Notes: generated from the sequence alone by a model not told the origin. A stretch of 64,000 bases of DNA from Microlunatus parietis (GCF_013407955.1 NZ_JACCBU010000001.1:496001-560000), one strand, 5' to 3'. Shown: positions 9,310 through 17,689, counted from the first letter of the stretch. Made by a program: numbers and translations.

Positions 9310-10032
9310 GTGACCGAGCCCGCCGCCGAACCGTCCGATCCCGGACAGCGCGGGCGAATCATCCGCTCCGGCGTCGCGATCGGCCTCTATGCGGGGGCCT
9401 TCGGCGCCTCGTTCGGGGCGGTGTCGGTGGGATCCGGACTCTCCGTGGCGCAGACGATGGTGCTCAGCCTGGTGTTGTTCTCGGGCGCGTCGCAGTTCGC
9501 GTTCGCCGGGGTGGTCGCGGCCGGCGGCACCCCGTTCGCCGCGATCCCGGCCGCCCTGCTGCTCGGCGTCCGCAACGCGTTCTACGGGGTGCCGGTCGCC
9601 GAGATGCTCGCGCCGCGCTGGCCGGCCCGGCTCTGGACCGCGCACTTCGTCATCGACGAGACGACCGCGATGGCCGCCGGGCAGCCGGACCGGCCGACCC
9701 AGCGGTACGCCTTCTGGTCCAGCGGCCTGATCCTCTTCGCGCTGTGGCAGTGCGGCAGCCTGGTCGGCGCCCTGCTCGGCAGCGTGATCGACCCGGCCAC
9801 GTTCGGGCTCGATGCCGCCGCGCCTGCCGTGTTCCTGGCCCTGCTCTGGCCGTCGTTGCGCCGGCCGCGGGCCCGCTGGACCGCTGTCGGCGCGGCGGCG
9901 CTGGCCCTGCTGCTGATCCCCTTGGCGCCGACCGGGGTGCCGGTGATCGCGGCCGCCGCCGTCGCCGTCGTCGCCGGCTTCGCGCCTGGCCATGATCGGA
10001 ATCGGTCCGAGGCACCGGGAGCGCCGGCATGA
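9310..10032 (+). CDS. azlC: AzlC-family branched-chain amino acid exporter, large subunit
   Basis: 240 aa integral membrane protein with 6-7 hydrophobic segments. Family features: IAIGLYAGAFGASFGAVS near the start, LFSGASQFAFAGVVAAGG (the conserved SQF stretch) and LLGVRNAFYGVPVAEML. With AzlD it exports branched-chain amino acids or analogues. The azlD ATG overlaps its stop (ATGA), so the two subunits are coupled. The GTG at 9310 follows the divergent hisD promoter region. Confidence 0.92.
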   Translation: MTEPAAEPSDPGQRGRIIRSGVAIGLYAGAFGASFGAVSVGSGLSVAQTMVLSLVLFSGASQFAFAGVVAAGGTPFAAIPAALLLGVRNAFYGVPVAEMLAPRWPARLWTAHFVIDETTAMAAGQPDRPTQRYAFWSSGLILFALWQCGSLVGALLGSVIDPATFGLDAAAPAVFLALLWPSLRRPRARWTAVGAAALALLLIPLAPTGVPVIAAAAVAVVAGFAPGHDRNRSEAPGAPA

Positions 10033-10343
10033 CCGCGCTCTGGGTCGCCGTGATCATCGCCGCCGTCGGTTCGTACCTGCTCAAGCTCGCCGGGCTTTCG
10101 TTGCCGGAGTCCGTCCTCAACCATCCGCGGGTGCAGCGGATCGCCCACTACCTGCCGATCGCCATGCTGTCGGCGCTGGTGATCACCGAGCTGTTCGACG
10201 GCGGCCGGCAGTTCACCGTGGACTGGCCGGTGCTGGCCGGGTTCGCCGCCGGGGTACTGATGTTGATCTTGAAGCGCGGCCTGCTGGTGGTGTTCGTGGT
10301 GGCGGTCGCGGTCACCGCCGTGTTGCGGCTGATCTTCTTCTGA
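10029..10343 (+). CDS. azlD: AzlD-family branched-chain amino acid exporter, small subunit
   Basis: 104 aa with four hydrophobic helices: WVAVIIAAVGSYLLKLAGL, YLPIAMLSALVITELF, VLAGFAAGVLMLIL and LLVVFVVAVAVTAVL. It overlaps azlC by 4 bp and ends exactly where the convergent regulator gene ends (10344), leaving no room for a terminator between them. Confidence 0.92.
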   Translation: MTALWVAVIIAAVGSYLLKLAGLSLPESVLNHPRVQRIAHYLPIAMLSALVITELFDGGRQFTVDWPVLAGFAAGVLMLILKRGLLVVFVVAVAVTAVLRLIFF

Positions 10344-10910
10344 TCATGCTTCGACCACCGGGAGTACGGAGTAGGTGACCGCGATCCGGCGGCGCCCGTC
10401 CCCCGCCACCGGCCGGTCGCCGCGGTAGGACTTCAGCAGCCGGTCCAGCTCCCGCCGAACCTCCGCGACCTCGTCGTCGGTCATCCAGTAGGTCGAGACG
10501 CTCATCGACGTGAACCCCTCCTGATCTTGCTCCGGCAGCGTCCGCAGGTGCCGGATCCGCTGTCGGTGATCGTCCAGCATCGCCTCGAACAGGGCGTCGG
10601 CAGCGCCGGCGTCGCCGGCCCCGTGGCCGGCCCGGATCGCCAGCACCGTGCCGGCCGCCCGCCACGGCCGGTTCCGCCCGTCCCCGTCGCCCCCTTCGTC
10701 CCGTACCACGACGCCCCAACGTTCCAGGGCACGCAGGTGGTAGCTGAGCGCGCTCGGGCTGAGCGAGGTGCGGCCGGCCAGCTGGGTCGCGGTCATCGGC
10801 CGCTGCTCCGCGTACAGGATGTTGATCACCCGCTGCCGAGCCTCGTGCGCGATCGCCCGGATCGCCCGAGCGTCGGTGAGCTCGACCTGAACCTCGTCCT
10901 CGTCACCCAT
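10344..10910 (-). CDS. ArsR-type winged-helix transcriptional regulator
   Basis: 188 aa. The N-terminal ~95 residues form a winged helix: DARAIRAIAHEARQRVINILYAEQRPMTATQLAGRTSLSPSALSYHLRALERWGVVVRDEGG, the HTH_20 (ArsR-like) layout. The C-terminal half, about 90 residues, is helical and unknown; it lacks obvious metal-binding cysteines, so metal sensing is unlikely. The divergent small gene at 11012 is preceded by two similar direct repeats, the likely operator. Confidence 0.85.
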   Translation of the reverse strand: MGDEDEVQVELTDARAIRAIAHEARQRVINILYAEQRPMTATQLAGRTSLSPSALSYHLRALERWGVVVRDEGGDGDGRNRPWRAAGTVLAIRAGHGAGDAGAADALFEAMLDDHRQRIRHLRTLPEQDQEGFTSMSVSTYWMTDDEVAEVRRELDRLLKSYRGDRPVAGDGRRRIAVTYSVLPVVEA

Positions 10911-10928
10911 GGACCCAGCCTAACGAAG

Positions 10929-10997
10929 ATATGAAAGAAGTGCTTGACATCTCCGCGGAGCCGAGCCTTCCTAGGCTCATATCTGAAAGAGATGCTT
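10929..10997 (+). promoter_or_regulatory. Direct-repeat operator and promoter between ArsR-type gene and small gene
   Basis: Two near-identical direct repeats, ATATGAAAGAAGTGCTT (10929-10945) and ATATCTGAAAGAGATGCTT (10979-10997), lie 34 bp apart. A consensus-like -35 hexamer TTGACA (10944-10949) overlaps the end of the first; no clear -10 stands out. The region is AT-rich and lies between the divergent starts at 10910 and 11012. Control by the adjacent ArsR-type protein is inferred. Confidence 0.5.
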
Positions 10998-11011
10998 CAG
11001 ATTGGAGAATC

Positions 11012-11263
11012 ATGGTGTACGGGCACGAAGTGTGGCTGACCACCCGCCTGGGCCTGCCTCACCCCGGCGCCGCCGACGGACAAGATCCCGACCAGGCCCG
11101 GCACCTCGCCGAGGCCCTCCGCCTCCGCCGCGAGTCCGGCCGCCAGGCCCGAGCCCACCGCCGCGCCGTACGCCTCCGCCGCCGGGCCGCCCTCCTCCTG
11201 ACCAGGGCCTACCACCTCGAGTCCACCCCAGGCCGGCTCGCGCCAGGGGCGCCGCGAGTGTGA
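11012..11263 (+). CDS. Small basic hypothetical protein
   Basis: 83 aa, starting MVYGHEVWLTTRLGL. After a short acidic linker the middle is a long Arg/Ala/Leu helix (ARHLAEALRLRRESGRQARAHRRAVRLRRRAALLLT), very basic. No known domain. It is placed directly behind the repeat-containing promoter opposite the ArsR-type regulator, which supports it being a real regulated gene. The last ~20 residues look less coding-like and the true end is uncertain only if a frameshift exists. Confidence 0.55.
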   Translation: MVYGHEVWLTTRLGLPHPGAADGQDPDQARHLAEALRLRRESGRQARAHRRAVRLRRRAALLLTRAYHLESTPGRLAPGAPRV

Positions 11264-12015
11264 CCTTGCGGACCGGTGAGATCGATTTCAGGTGGTCGTA
11301 ACCTCACACTCGGCGAAGGATCGACCCGATCTCGTGGCGGTTCACACGGCCAGTGAGGAGCGGCAACGCCCCGATCCTGCCGCTCGCTCGGCGGACTCCC
11401 CGCAGTCGGAGACGCACCCGGCCGCCGGGCACTCCCTGTCGCACGCCTTGCTCGCACGGCGATAAAGGACCGATTCGGCACCGGCCCGCGCCGCCCGGCT
11501 CGCACCAACTCCACCCACGACGCGCGCCAACCTTTGACCGGCCCCGCGTGCCTCTGCCCCCACGACGCGACACCATCCTCGCCCCCGGCAAACAGAATCC
11601 CTGCCAGCCAGTGGACTACCTGAGCCACTGGACGCCCGGACGCGAGCCCGGACCGATCGCAGCAAGCCTCCGCCCGGACCCACGACGCGACACCCCGCAC
11701 CCGCGGACCGAAATCCGCCCCACCGGGCACCGCCCGGGCATCAACTCGGACCGACCCCCGCCCGCCCCTGCCGCACACGCAACGCGACACCCCGCACCGG
11801 CAGACCGAACTCTGCCCGCCGGTGGGACGCCCGCACGTCCGAAGCACCATCCCTCGCCGCCCCGCCCGCGACCGCATCCCCACGCCGCACCGCCACTCCG
11901 ATGCCCCGGCCGCACCGGACGCGGCAGCACGCCGACCTCGGCCCAACACCCGCACCGGCTCCCGACTGACGGCAACCGGGCGCGCAGATCGACCCCAAGC
12001 CCCACCGCCCCGAAT
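11264..12015. repeat. Gene-free repetitive stretch with C/A-rich plus strand
   Basis: About 750 bp with no credible gene: open frames on both strands are Pro/Arg-rich artefacts. The plus strand is strongly C- and A-rich and G-poor compared with flanking genes. Degenerate units recur roughly every 100-120 bp, each around a CACGACGCGACACC core (near 11561, 11681 and, as ACGCAACGCGACACC, 11776). It separates the small gene from the second copy of the 63-bp inverted-repeat element. Confidence 0.6.
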
Positions 12016-12072
12016 CGACCGGTCACAAGTGCAGCGACACGCCGCAAGAACGCCTGCTTTGGTGACCGGTCG
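12016..12072 (-). repeat. 63-bp inverted-repeat element, copy 2
   Basis: Arms CGACCGGTCA and TGACCGGTCG (perfect over 10 bp) enclose 37 nt. Read on the minus strand, the core contains AAAGCAGGCGTT and GCGGCGTGTCGCTGC, identical to copy 1 at 5403-5465. It starts within 6 nt of the stop of the gene at 12078 and has the same orientation relative to that gene as copy 1 has to the ferredoxin gene. Confidence 0.8.
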
Positions 12073-12077
12073 GCGGA

Positions 12078-12740
12078 TCAGGAGGAGCGGAGGCGGAGTT
12101 CCAGGGTGCTGAGGCCCAGGCCGAAGGTGGCGTAGCCGGCGTTGCAGTCGATCGCGGTCTCGTCCTGCGGATCGTTGCGGCCGGTGCAGGTCCGGCCGAG
12201 GTACTGCCGGCCGTTCTCGTCGGCCAGCGCGACCGCGTCGGTCAGCACCACCTGGGCCTTCGCGTAGGCCGGGTCCTGGCGGAGTGCGGCGAGGGTGGTC
12301 CAGGCTCGGCGGGCGGCGGGGCGGCAGTCCTCGACGCGGTCGTCGATCGTGCAGTCGAACATCGCCCGGGTGTCCTGGCGCAGCCGGTCGCCGAAACGCT
12401 GACACAGCTGCCGCGCGGCCACCTCGCTGGCCAGTGGCGAGGGCGAGGCACTCGGCGATCGGCAGCCCTCGGGCAGCGGCTCCCGTCCACCGGGCTCGGT
12501 CTCCACCCGGCCCGGCGCCGTTGCGGCCGGCGCCGACGGGACGGACTCGTCGGCGGTGTCCGGGCTGGTCAGATCGCGTACGACGACGAAGCCGGCCGCC
12601 GCGAGCAGGACCGCCGCGACCACGCCGAGCACCAGCGCCACCTGGCCGCGCTGCGGCTCCCGGCCGTCCGAGTCGGAGTCCGGCTCGGACCCGTGGCCCG
12701 GGCCGATGCTCAGGCCGGGTTCGTGGTCGGGGTCGGGCAC
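12078..12740 (-). CDS. Membrane-anchored hypothetical protein
   Basis: 220 aa. An acidic N-terminus (MPDPDHEPGLSIGPGHG) precedes one transmembrane helix at ~32-55 (QVALVLGVVAAVLLAAAGFVVV), a Pro/Ser/Glu linker, and a C-terminal ~110-residue extracytoplasmic domain with five cysteines (EGC, QLC, FDC, EDC, RTC, DC region) that may pair in disulfides. No family recognised. It is divergent from ybaK. Its stop codon abuts copy 2 of the 63-bp element. Confidence 0.8.
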   Translation of the reverse strand: MPDPDHEPGLSIGPGHGSEPDSDSDGREPQRGQVALVLGVVAAVLLAAAGFVVVRDLTSPDTADESVPSAPAATAPGRVETEPGGREPLPEGCRSPSASPSPLASEVAARQLCQRFGDRLRQDTRAMFDCTIDDRVEDCRPAARRAWTTLAALRQDPAYAKAQVVLTDAVALADENGRQYLGRTCTGRNDPQDETAIDCNAGYATFGLGLSTLELRLRSS

Positions 12741-12800
12741 CCGCCGAGGCTACCCCGCCCCGGCTGTGCGAAGGTGACCGGCGGACAGAGGAGGACACGC

Positions 12801-13277
12801 ATGGCGACCGGCGGCACCCCGGCCACCGCCCTGCTGAGCAGGGCCAAGATCGACTTCACGTTGCACCCGTACGAGCACGACCCCGCGACGACCGGGTACG
12901 GCGACGAGGCCGCTGCGGCGCTCGGCGTCGACCCGCTCCGCATCTTCAAGACCCTCGTCGCCGACGTGTCCGGCACCTCGGTGCTGGCGGTCGTCCCGGT
13001 GGCCAGGCAGCTGGACCTGAAGGCGCTGGCGGCCGCTCGGGGGGCGAAGAAGGCGACGATGGCCGATCCCGAGGCCGCGGCCCGGCTGACCGGTTCGGTG
13101 GTCGGCGGCATCTCGCCGCTCGGGTCGCGCCGGCCGCTGCCGGTGCTGATCGACGCCTCCGCGGAGTCGTACCCGACGATCTTCGTGTCCGCCGGCAAGC
13201 GCGGCCTGCAACTGGAGCTCGCTCCGGCCGACCTCCGGACCGCCACGAAGGGCGCCTTCGCGGCCATCGCTCACTGA
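12801..13277 (+). CDS. ybaK: YbaK/EbsC-family Cys-tRNA(Pro) deacylase
   Basis: 158 aa. YbaK removes cysteine misattached to tRNA(Pro). Typical stretches: the start MATGGTPATALLSRAKIDFTLHPYEHDP, FKTLVADVSG with the conserved Lys, VARQLDLKALAAARGAKKATMADPEAAARLTG, and VGGISPLGSRRPLPVLIDASA. The ATG at 12801 has a GAGGAGG ribosome site; the longer frame to 12693 lies inside the divergent gene's start. ligD follows 31 bp later on the same strand. Confidence 0.95.
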   Translation: MATGGTPATALLSRAKIDFTLHPYEHDPATTGYGDEAAAALGVDPLRIFKTLVADVSGTSVLAVVPVARQLDLKALAAARGAKKATMADPEAAARLTGSVVGGISPLGSRRPLPVLIDASAESYPTIFVSAGKRGLQLELAPADLRTATKGAFAAIAH

Positions 13278-13308
13278 CCGTACGGCGCCGGTCGGCAAGA
13301 ATGGCGGG

Positions 13309-15684
13309 ATGGTGGTGATCGACGGGCACCAGGTCCGGCTGACCAACCTCGACAAGGTGCTGTATCCCGAGACCGGGACGACCAAGGGCGAGGTGCTGCT
13401 CTATTACACCGAGATCGCCGACCGGATCCTGCCCCAGCTGGCGAGCCGGCCGGCAACCCGGAAGCGCTGGCCCAACGGCGTCGGCACCGAACGCGACCCG
13501 GAGATCGTCTTCTTCACCAAGAATCTCGATTCCGGCACCCCGGACTGGATCACCCGGCAGGGCATCACCCACAGCGACGGCGTGAACAACTATCCGATCA
13601 TCGACTCGCTCGCCTCGCTGACCCAGATGGCGCAGTACGCGGCGTTGGAATTGCATGTGCCGCAGTGGCGGTTCGACGACAAGGGAAAGCCCGGCCACCC
13701 CGACCGCCTGGTGCTCGACCTCGATCCGGGTCCCGGCGTCGGGCTGGCCGAGTGTGCCGAGGTGGCCCGGCAGCTGCGGGACCTGCTGGCCGGGATCGGG
13801 CTGACCGCGGTGCCGGTGACCAGCGGCAGCAAGGGCATGCACCTGTACGCGACGCTGGCCGGCGATGTGACCTCGGACGGCGCCAGTACCTTGGCCCGCG
13901 AGCTGGCCCGGGCCCTGGAGTCGACCAACCCGGACCTGGTCACCAGCCAGATGAAGAAGTCGCTCCGACCCGGCAAGGTGTTCGTCGACTGGAGCCAGAA
14001 CAACGCTGCCAAGACCACCATCTGCCCGTACTCGCTGCGCGGCCGGCCGCGGCCGATGGTCGCCGCACCCCGCACCTGGGCCGAGCTGGACGATCCGGAC
14101 CTTGATCATCTGGACTACCACCAGGTGCTGGCCCGGCTCGATCAACCCGATCCGCTGACCGAGTTGGTCCCGCCGGAGGAGCGGAAGGACCGGCTCAGCA
14201 CCTACCGCAGCATGCGCGACGCGGCCAAGACCCCGGAACCGGTGCCGAGCACTCCCCCGGTCGAGTCCGGCGGCCGCTCCTTCGTGATCCAGGAGCACCA
14301 CGCGCGGCGGCTGCACTGGGACTTCCGGCTGGAGCGCGACGGCGTGCTGGTCAGCTGGGCGCTGCCGAAGGGGGTGCCGACCAACCCCGACACCAACCAC
14401 CTGGCCGTCCAGACCGAAGATCATCCGCTGGAGTACGGCAGCTTCGAGGGCTCCATCCCGGCCGGCGAGTACGGCGGCGGCGAGGTGACGATCTGGGACT
14501 CCGGCAGCTACGTCGAGCACAAGTGGCGCGACGGCAAGGAGGTGATCGCCACCCTGACCGGGCGGGACGGCGGCGGGCTGGACAGCCCGCGGACGTACGC
14601 CCTGATCCACACCGGCGGCGGCGACCGGCCGGACAACCAGTGGCTGATCCACCTGATGAAGCCGGAGTCGGCGGCCAAGCTGCAGGACCAGCCGCCGGAG
14701 GCCACCGGCCCGCTGCCGGAGCCGGTGACGCCGATGACGGCCGGCCTGGCCGCGGTCGGCGACTTCGGCAACGCCGACGACTGGGCGTTCGAGATGAAGT
14801 GGGACGGGGTACGGGTGATCGCCTGCCTCGGCGGCGGCCAGGTCAAGCTGTACAGCCGGCGTGGGCTCGAGGTCACGGCGACGTACCCGGAGATCGCCGA
14901 GGCCTGCGCCAAGCTCGACACCGACCAGACCATCCTGGACGGCGAGATCGTCGCCCTGGACGCCGACGGGCGACCGAGCTTCAGCCGGCTGCAGCACCGG
15001 ATCAACGTGAGCAAGCCCGCCGACGTGGCCCGGCTGCGGTCCAGCGTCCCGGTCCAGCTGGTCGCCTTCGATCTGATCATGGTCGACGACCGGTCCCTGC
15101 TGCGCACCCCGTACACCGAACGCCGGGAGCAGCTCACCGAGCTGTTGACCGGCGCCGATCCGCGGATCCAGGTGCCGCCGGCCTTCGACGGTGATCTTGA
15201 AACGGCGCTCGAGGTGAGCGAGGCGATGGGGCTGGAGGGCGTCGTCGCGAAGCGCCGTACCTCGACGTATCTCAAGGGCCGCCGGGCCAGCACCTGGCTC
15301 AAGATCAAACACCGCCGGCACCAGGAGGTGATCGTCGTCGGCTGGCGCGAGGGGCAGGGCCGCCGGGGCGGCAGCATCGGCGCCCTGGTGCTCGCCGTAC
15401 CGGACGGCGGCGGGCTGCGCTACGTCGGCGCCGCCGGCAGCGGACTCGGCGACGCCGATCTTGATCTTGCGATGGAGTTGCTCACCCCGCTCGAACTGGC
15501 CAAGACTCCGTTGCCCGCGGTGCCGGCCGAGGAACCGCGCAGCGTGCACTGGGTGGAACCGGTGCTGGTCGGTGAGGTGGAGTACGCCGGCTGGACCGAG
15601 CCCGGACTGCTCTGGCACCCGGTCTGGCGCGGCTGGCGGCCGGACAAGACCCCGGATGACGTCGTGGTCGAGGGAAAGACATAG
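13309..15684 (+). CDS. ligD: Multifunctional NHEJ DNA ligase LigD (polymerase - phosphoesterase - ligase)
   Basis: 791 aa, with domains in the mycobacterial order Pol-PE-Lig. Pol, residues ~1-290: catalytic LDLDPG with Asp137/Asp139, and VTSGSKGMH. PE, ~315-460: SFVIQEHHARRLHWDFRLERDG with the metal-binding His residues and SFEGSIPAGEYGGG. Ligase, ~480-785: motif I EMKWDGVRV with nucleotidyl Lys497, LDGEIVALD, GLEGVVAKR and STWLKIKHRRHQE. It repairs double-strand breaks with Ku, but no ku gene is in this window. Length and active-site spacing agree with M. tuberculosis LigD (759 aa). Confidence 0.97.
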   Translation: MVVIDGHQVRLTNLDKVLYPETGTTKGEVLLYYTEIADRILPQLASRPATRKRWPNGVGTERDPEIVFFTKNLDSGTPDWITRQGITHSDGVNNYPIIDSLASLTQMAQYAALELHVPQWRFDDKGKPGHPDRLVLDLDPGPGVGLAECAEVARQLRDLLAGIGLTAVPVTSGSKGMHLYATLAGDVTSDGASTLARELARALESTNPDLVTSQMKKSLRPGKVFVDWSQNNAAKTTICPYSLRGRPRPMVAAPRTWAELDDPDLDHLDYHQVLARLDQPDPLTELVPPEERKDRLSTYRSMRDAAKTPEPVPSTPPVESGGRSFVIQEHHARRLHWDFRLERDGVLVSWALPKGVPTNPDTNHLAVQTEDHPLEYGSFEGSIPAGEYGGGEVTIWDSGSYVEHKWRDGKEVIATLTGRDGGGLDSPRTYALIHTGGGDRPDNQWLIHLMKPESAAKLQDQPPEATGPLPEPVTPMTAGLAAVGDFGNADDWAFEMKWDGVRVIACLGGGQVKLYSRRGLEVTATYPEIAEACAKLDTDQTILDGEIVALDADGRPSFSRLQHRINVSKPADVARLRSSVPVQLVAFDLIMVDDRSLLRTPYTERREQLTELLTGADPRIQVPPAFDGDLETALEVSEAMGLEGVVAKRRTSTYLKGRRASTWLKIKHRRHQEVIVVGWREGQGRRGGSIGALVLAVPDGGGLRYVGAAGSGLGDADLDLAMELLTPLELAKTPLPAVPAEEPRSVHWVEPVLVGEVEYAGWTEPGLLWHPVWRGWRPDKTPDDVVVEGKT

Positions 15685-15704
15685 CCCTTGTGTATTGTTG
15701 GTGC

Positions 15705-15902
15705 ATGACTCGCACCAATATCGACATCGATGATGATCTTGTAGCCACAGTGATGGAACAGAACGACTTGAAGACGAAACGCGAGGCGGTTGAGTTCGCC
15801 TTACGCAAGACCGTCCGGAAGCCGATGACCTACAAAGATCTGCTCAAATACCGCGGGATCGGATATGCCCTGAGTAACGAGGAGATCGAAGAAGCGTCCT
15901 GA
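15705..15902 (+). CDS. vapB: VapB-family antitoxin
   Basis: 65 aa. MTRTNIDIDDDLVATVMEQ is the ribbon-helix-helix start shared by VapB antitoxins (VapB_antitoxin/DUF2191 type), followed by KTKREAVEFALRKTV and a C-terminal tail that would wrap the toxin. The ATG at 15705 was chosen over an upstream GTG at 15690, because the conserved strand starts just after it. AT-rich codons (ATC GAT GAT CTT GTA) set it apart from ligD. vapC follows after 6 bp. Confidence 0.9.
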   Translation: MTRTNIDIDDDLVATVMEQNDLKTKREAVEFALRKTVRKPMTYKDLLKYRGIGYALSNEEIEEAS

Positions 15903-15908
15903 ACCTCG

Positions 15909-16316
15909 ATGGTTACGCATCTGCTAGACACCTCGGTTTGGGTCAGTTGGTTCAGGGGCGACGATGACATGATTCGTTACGCCGCCACACTCGGAGACTT
16001 CGACGATGCCGAGATCGCGACCTGCGGTCCCATCCGGATGGAGCTCCTGCGCGGAGCGAGTTCGGAGGAGTATCCCTTGGCTCGTGATGCCATGGATCTC
16101 GCGCGGCCGGTCCCCGTGGTCGAGCAAGATTTCGACTCCGCAGCCACGATCTACCGGTCCGTCCGGCTCCGGGGTCACACCATCAGATCCGGCACCGACT
16201 GCCTCATCGTCGCGATCGCCGAACGAGTTGGAGCCACCCTGGTGCACCGGGACATCGACTTCGCCCGGATCGGCGAAGTCGTGTCTGAACTCCCCATGAT
16301 CGACCTAACGCCCTGA
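15909..16316 (+). CDS. vapC: VapC-family PIN-domain ribonuclease toxin
   Basis: 135 aa. The PIN active site is complete: Asp7 (LLDTSVW), Glu45 (PIRMELLRG), Asp97 (SGTDCLIVAIAE) and Asp117 in HRDIDF. It cuts RNA, often tRNA, when free of VapB. It lies 6 bp after vapB, the antitoxin-first order expected for autoregulation. Its end overlaps the convergent membrane gene by 12 bp. Confidence 0.94.
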   Translation: MVTHLLDTSVWVSWFRGDDDMIRYAATLGDFDDAEIATCGPIRMELLRGASSEEYPLARDAMDLARPVPVVEQDFDSAATIYRSVRLRGHTIRSGTDCLIVAIAERVGATLVHRDIDFARIGEVVSELPMIDLTP

Positions 16317-16853
16317 CCGCGCGGCCCGGCGCGGCAGCAGCGGCCTCGGCTCCTCCGGATCGCGGACCAGCGAGGACGCCAGCAGCAGCGGGATGACGCC
16401 GCCGAACGCCCAGGCGAGGAATGCGATCGGGGTTCGCAGGGTGAGGTCGATCGGCACCCGGTCACCGGGCCGGGCAGCGGCCAGCCGGGACTCGAAGTCG
16501 TGCGGCCCGAGGATTCCGCCGACCAGGAAGCACATCAGCGCGGTCAGGGACACCCCGAGCACGGTGATCAGAACCGAGGTCCAGCCCAGCCGGCCGAGCC
16601 AGCGCCACCCGATCACCCCGAGCCCCAGCCCGACGACGAAGCCGATCATCACGAAGTACGCATCGCCGGCGACGATCTCCACCAGCTGCCGCTCGGGCAT
16701 CGACGCGGACGCGTCCGCGGCGACCTGGTAGGTGGCCAGCGGCGTGATCCGCGCCCAGAGCACCCCGGTCAGCAGCCCGAGGGCAACACAGAGCGCGGCG
16801 TAACCGAGAATCCAGCGCAGAGCCCGGCGCCGTCGATCCCGCCGTGTTTCCAT
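16305..16853 (-). CDS. DUF2567-like integral membrane protein
   Basis: 182 aa from the ATG METRRDRRRRALRW at 16853. Four hydrophobic segments: ILGYAALCVALGLLTGVLWA, YFVMIGFVVGLGLGVIGW, VLITVLGVSLTALMCFLVGGILG and FLAWAFGGVIPLLLASSL, with an extracytoplasmic loop after the first. The arrangement WARITP...E...DAYF..G...G...GW...VGGILGP resembles actinobacterial DUF2567; that is pattern memory, not a search. Function unknown. Confidence 0.7.
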   Translation of the reverse strand: METRRDRRRRALRWILGYAALCVALGLLTGVLWARITPLATYQVAADASASMPERQLVEIVAGDAYFVMIGFVVGLGLGVIGWRWLGRLGWTSVLITVLGVSLTALMCFLVGGILGPHDFESRLAAARPGDRVPIDLTLRTPIAFLAWAFGGVIPLLLASSLVRDPEEPRPLLPRRAARSGR

Positions 16854-16944
16854 CGCCCGACGTGCTGGCACGCGGGTGAGTCTATGCGCCCGGCCCCCGG
16901 ACCGATCGGGTACGCGCCGGAGGCCACCGTCCTAGGATCATCAC

Positions 16945-17421
16945 GTGGCCGACCTGTACGAACTGATCCTCGATGTTGATCTTGTACCCACGCTGACCGG
17001 CGACGAGCTGGCCGAACTTCGCTGGCACGTCGGTGAGACCCCGCAGCCGGACCGGCTGGTCCTCGGCACCGACCGGTTCCTCCCCGCGTTCCCGCTCGGC
17101 GACCCCACCGACCCGGACTGCGAATGGCAGACGGACGACCCGCAACCCCTGTTCGCCGCCGAACCCGACGCGTCCGAAGCCGCCCTGACCTCCCGATCCC
17201 CGGACGGCTGGCACCTCACGGCCCGCCAAGATCTCCACCCCGACCAGTTCCCCGCCCTCCGAGCCTTCCTGGACTGGCTCGGCCCGCGGGCCAGCACCCC
17301 CGGCCCGATCGGCCACCTCCGCTGGCACGAAGACACCGATTCCGAACCGCTCCTGGTCGAGAACCGAACGATCAAGCTTCCGACCGCGGTGATCGACCAC
17401 ACCCAAGACCTACCCTGGTAA
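16945..17421 (+). CDS. Hypothetical protein
   Basis: 158 aa, starting at a GTG (VADLYELILDVDLVPTLTGDELAELRWHVGE). Acidic, with no membrane segments or cysteine clusters beyond DCEWQ. The repeated W-H pattern (LRWHVGE, GWHLTARQDL, HLRWHED) suggests a two-fold beta structure. The GTG is preceded at 11 bp by a TAGGAT -10-like hexamer, so the mRNA may be nearly leaderless. The codons GAT GTT GAT CTT GTA at the start are unusually AT-rich for this genome. No family recognised. Confidence 0.65.
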   Translation: MADLYELILDVDLVPTLTGDELAELRWHVGETPQPDRLVLGTDRFLPAFPLGDPTDPDCEWQTDDPQPLFAAEPDASEAALTSRSPDGWHLTARQDLHPDQFPALRAFLDWLGPRASTPGPIGHLRWHEDTDSEPLLVENRTIKLPTAVIDHTQDLPW

Positions 17422-17541
17422 TCGCTCACGCCCGGACCCGCAGACACTCGAATCAACGCGCGGCACCAACTCAAACGGCACCAACTCGCGTGGATCCAAC
17501 CCCTCCGCACTCGAGGGCCTTCCGGCACCTCTCGACCCGGA

Positions 17542-17676
17542 GCCCGGAGGGTCGGGGGTAGCGGTGCGCGGGCGTGGATGGGACTGGCCGTCGCGCGCAC
17601 ACCGAATCGCGGCAGCGGCACAAGATCACCGCGCGCGACTGGTTGCCCGCGCACCGCTACCCCCGACCCTCCGGGC
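17542..17676. repeat. Long nested inverted repeat with 32-bp perfect arms, downstream of dnaE
   Basis: The arm at 17542-17573 is exactly the reverse complement of 17645-17676 over 32 bp, with a 71-bp interior. Inside, GTCGCGCGC (17590-17598) pairs with GCGCGCGAC (17631-17639). The outer arm contains GGGTCGGGGGTAGCGGTGCG. The element begins 14 bp after the dnaE stop codon in the direction of dnaE transcription. It may end dnaE transcripts or be a mobile palindromic repeat. Confidence 0.85.
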
Positions 17677-17689
17677 GGCATCCACACCG

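Noticed and set aside
11353..12135. 260-codon Pro/Arg-rich open frame in the gene-free stretch
   Set aside because: Composition follows the C/A-rich repeats; no ribosome site or domain, and it runs through the 63-bp inverted-repeat element.
13309..15684. ligD adjacent to a ku gene
   Set aside because: Neighbours are ybaK and vapBC; no Ku-like frame exists in the window, so the NHEJ partner must be elsewhere.
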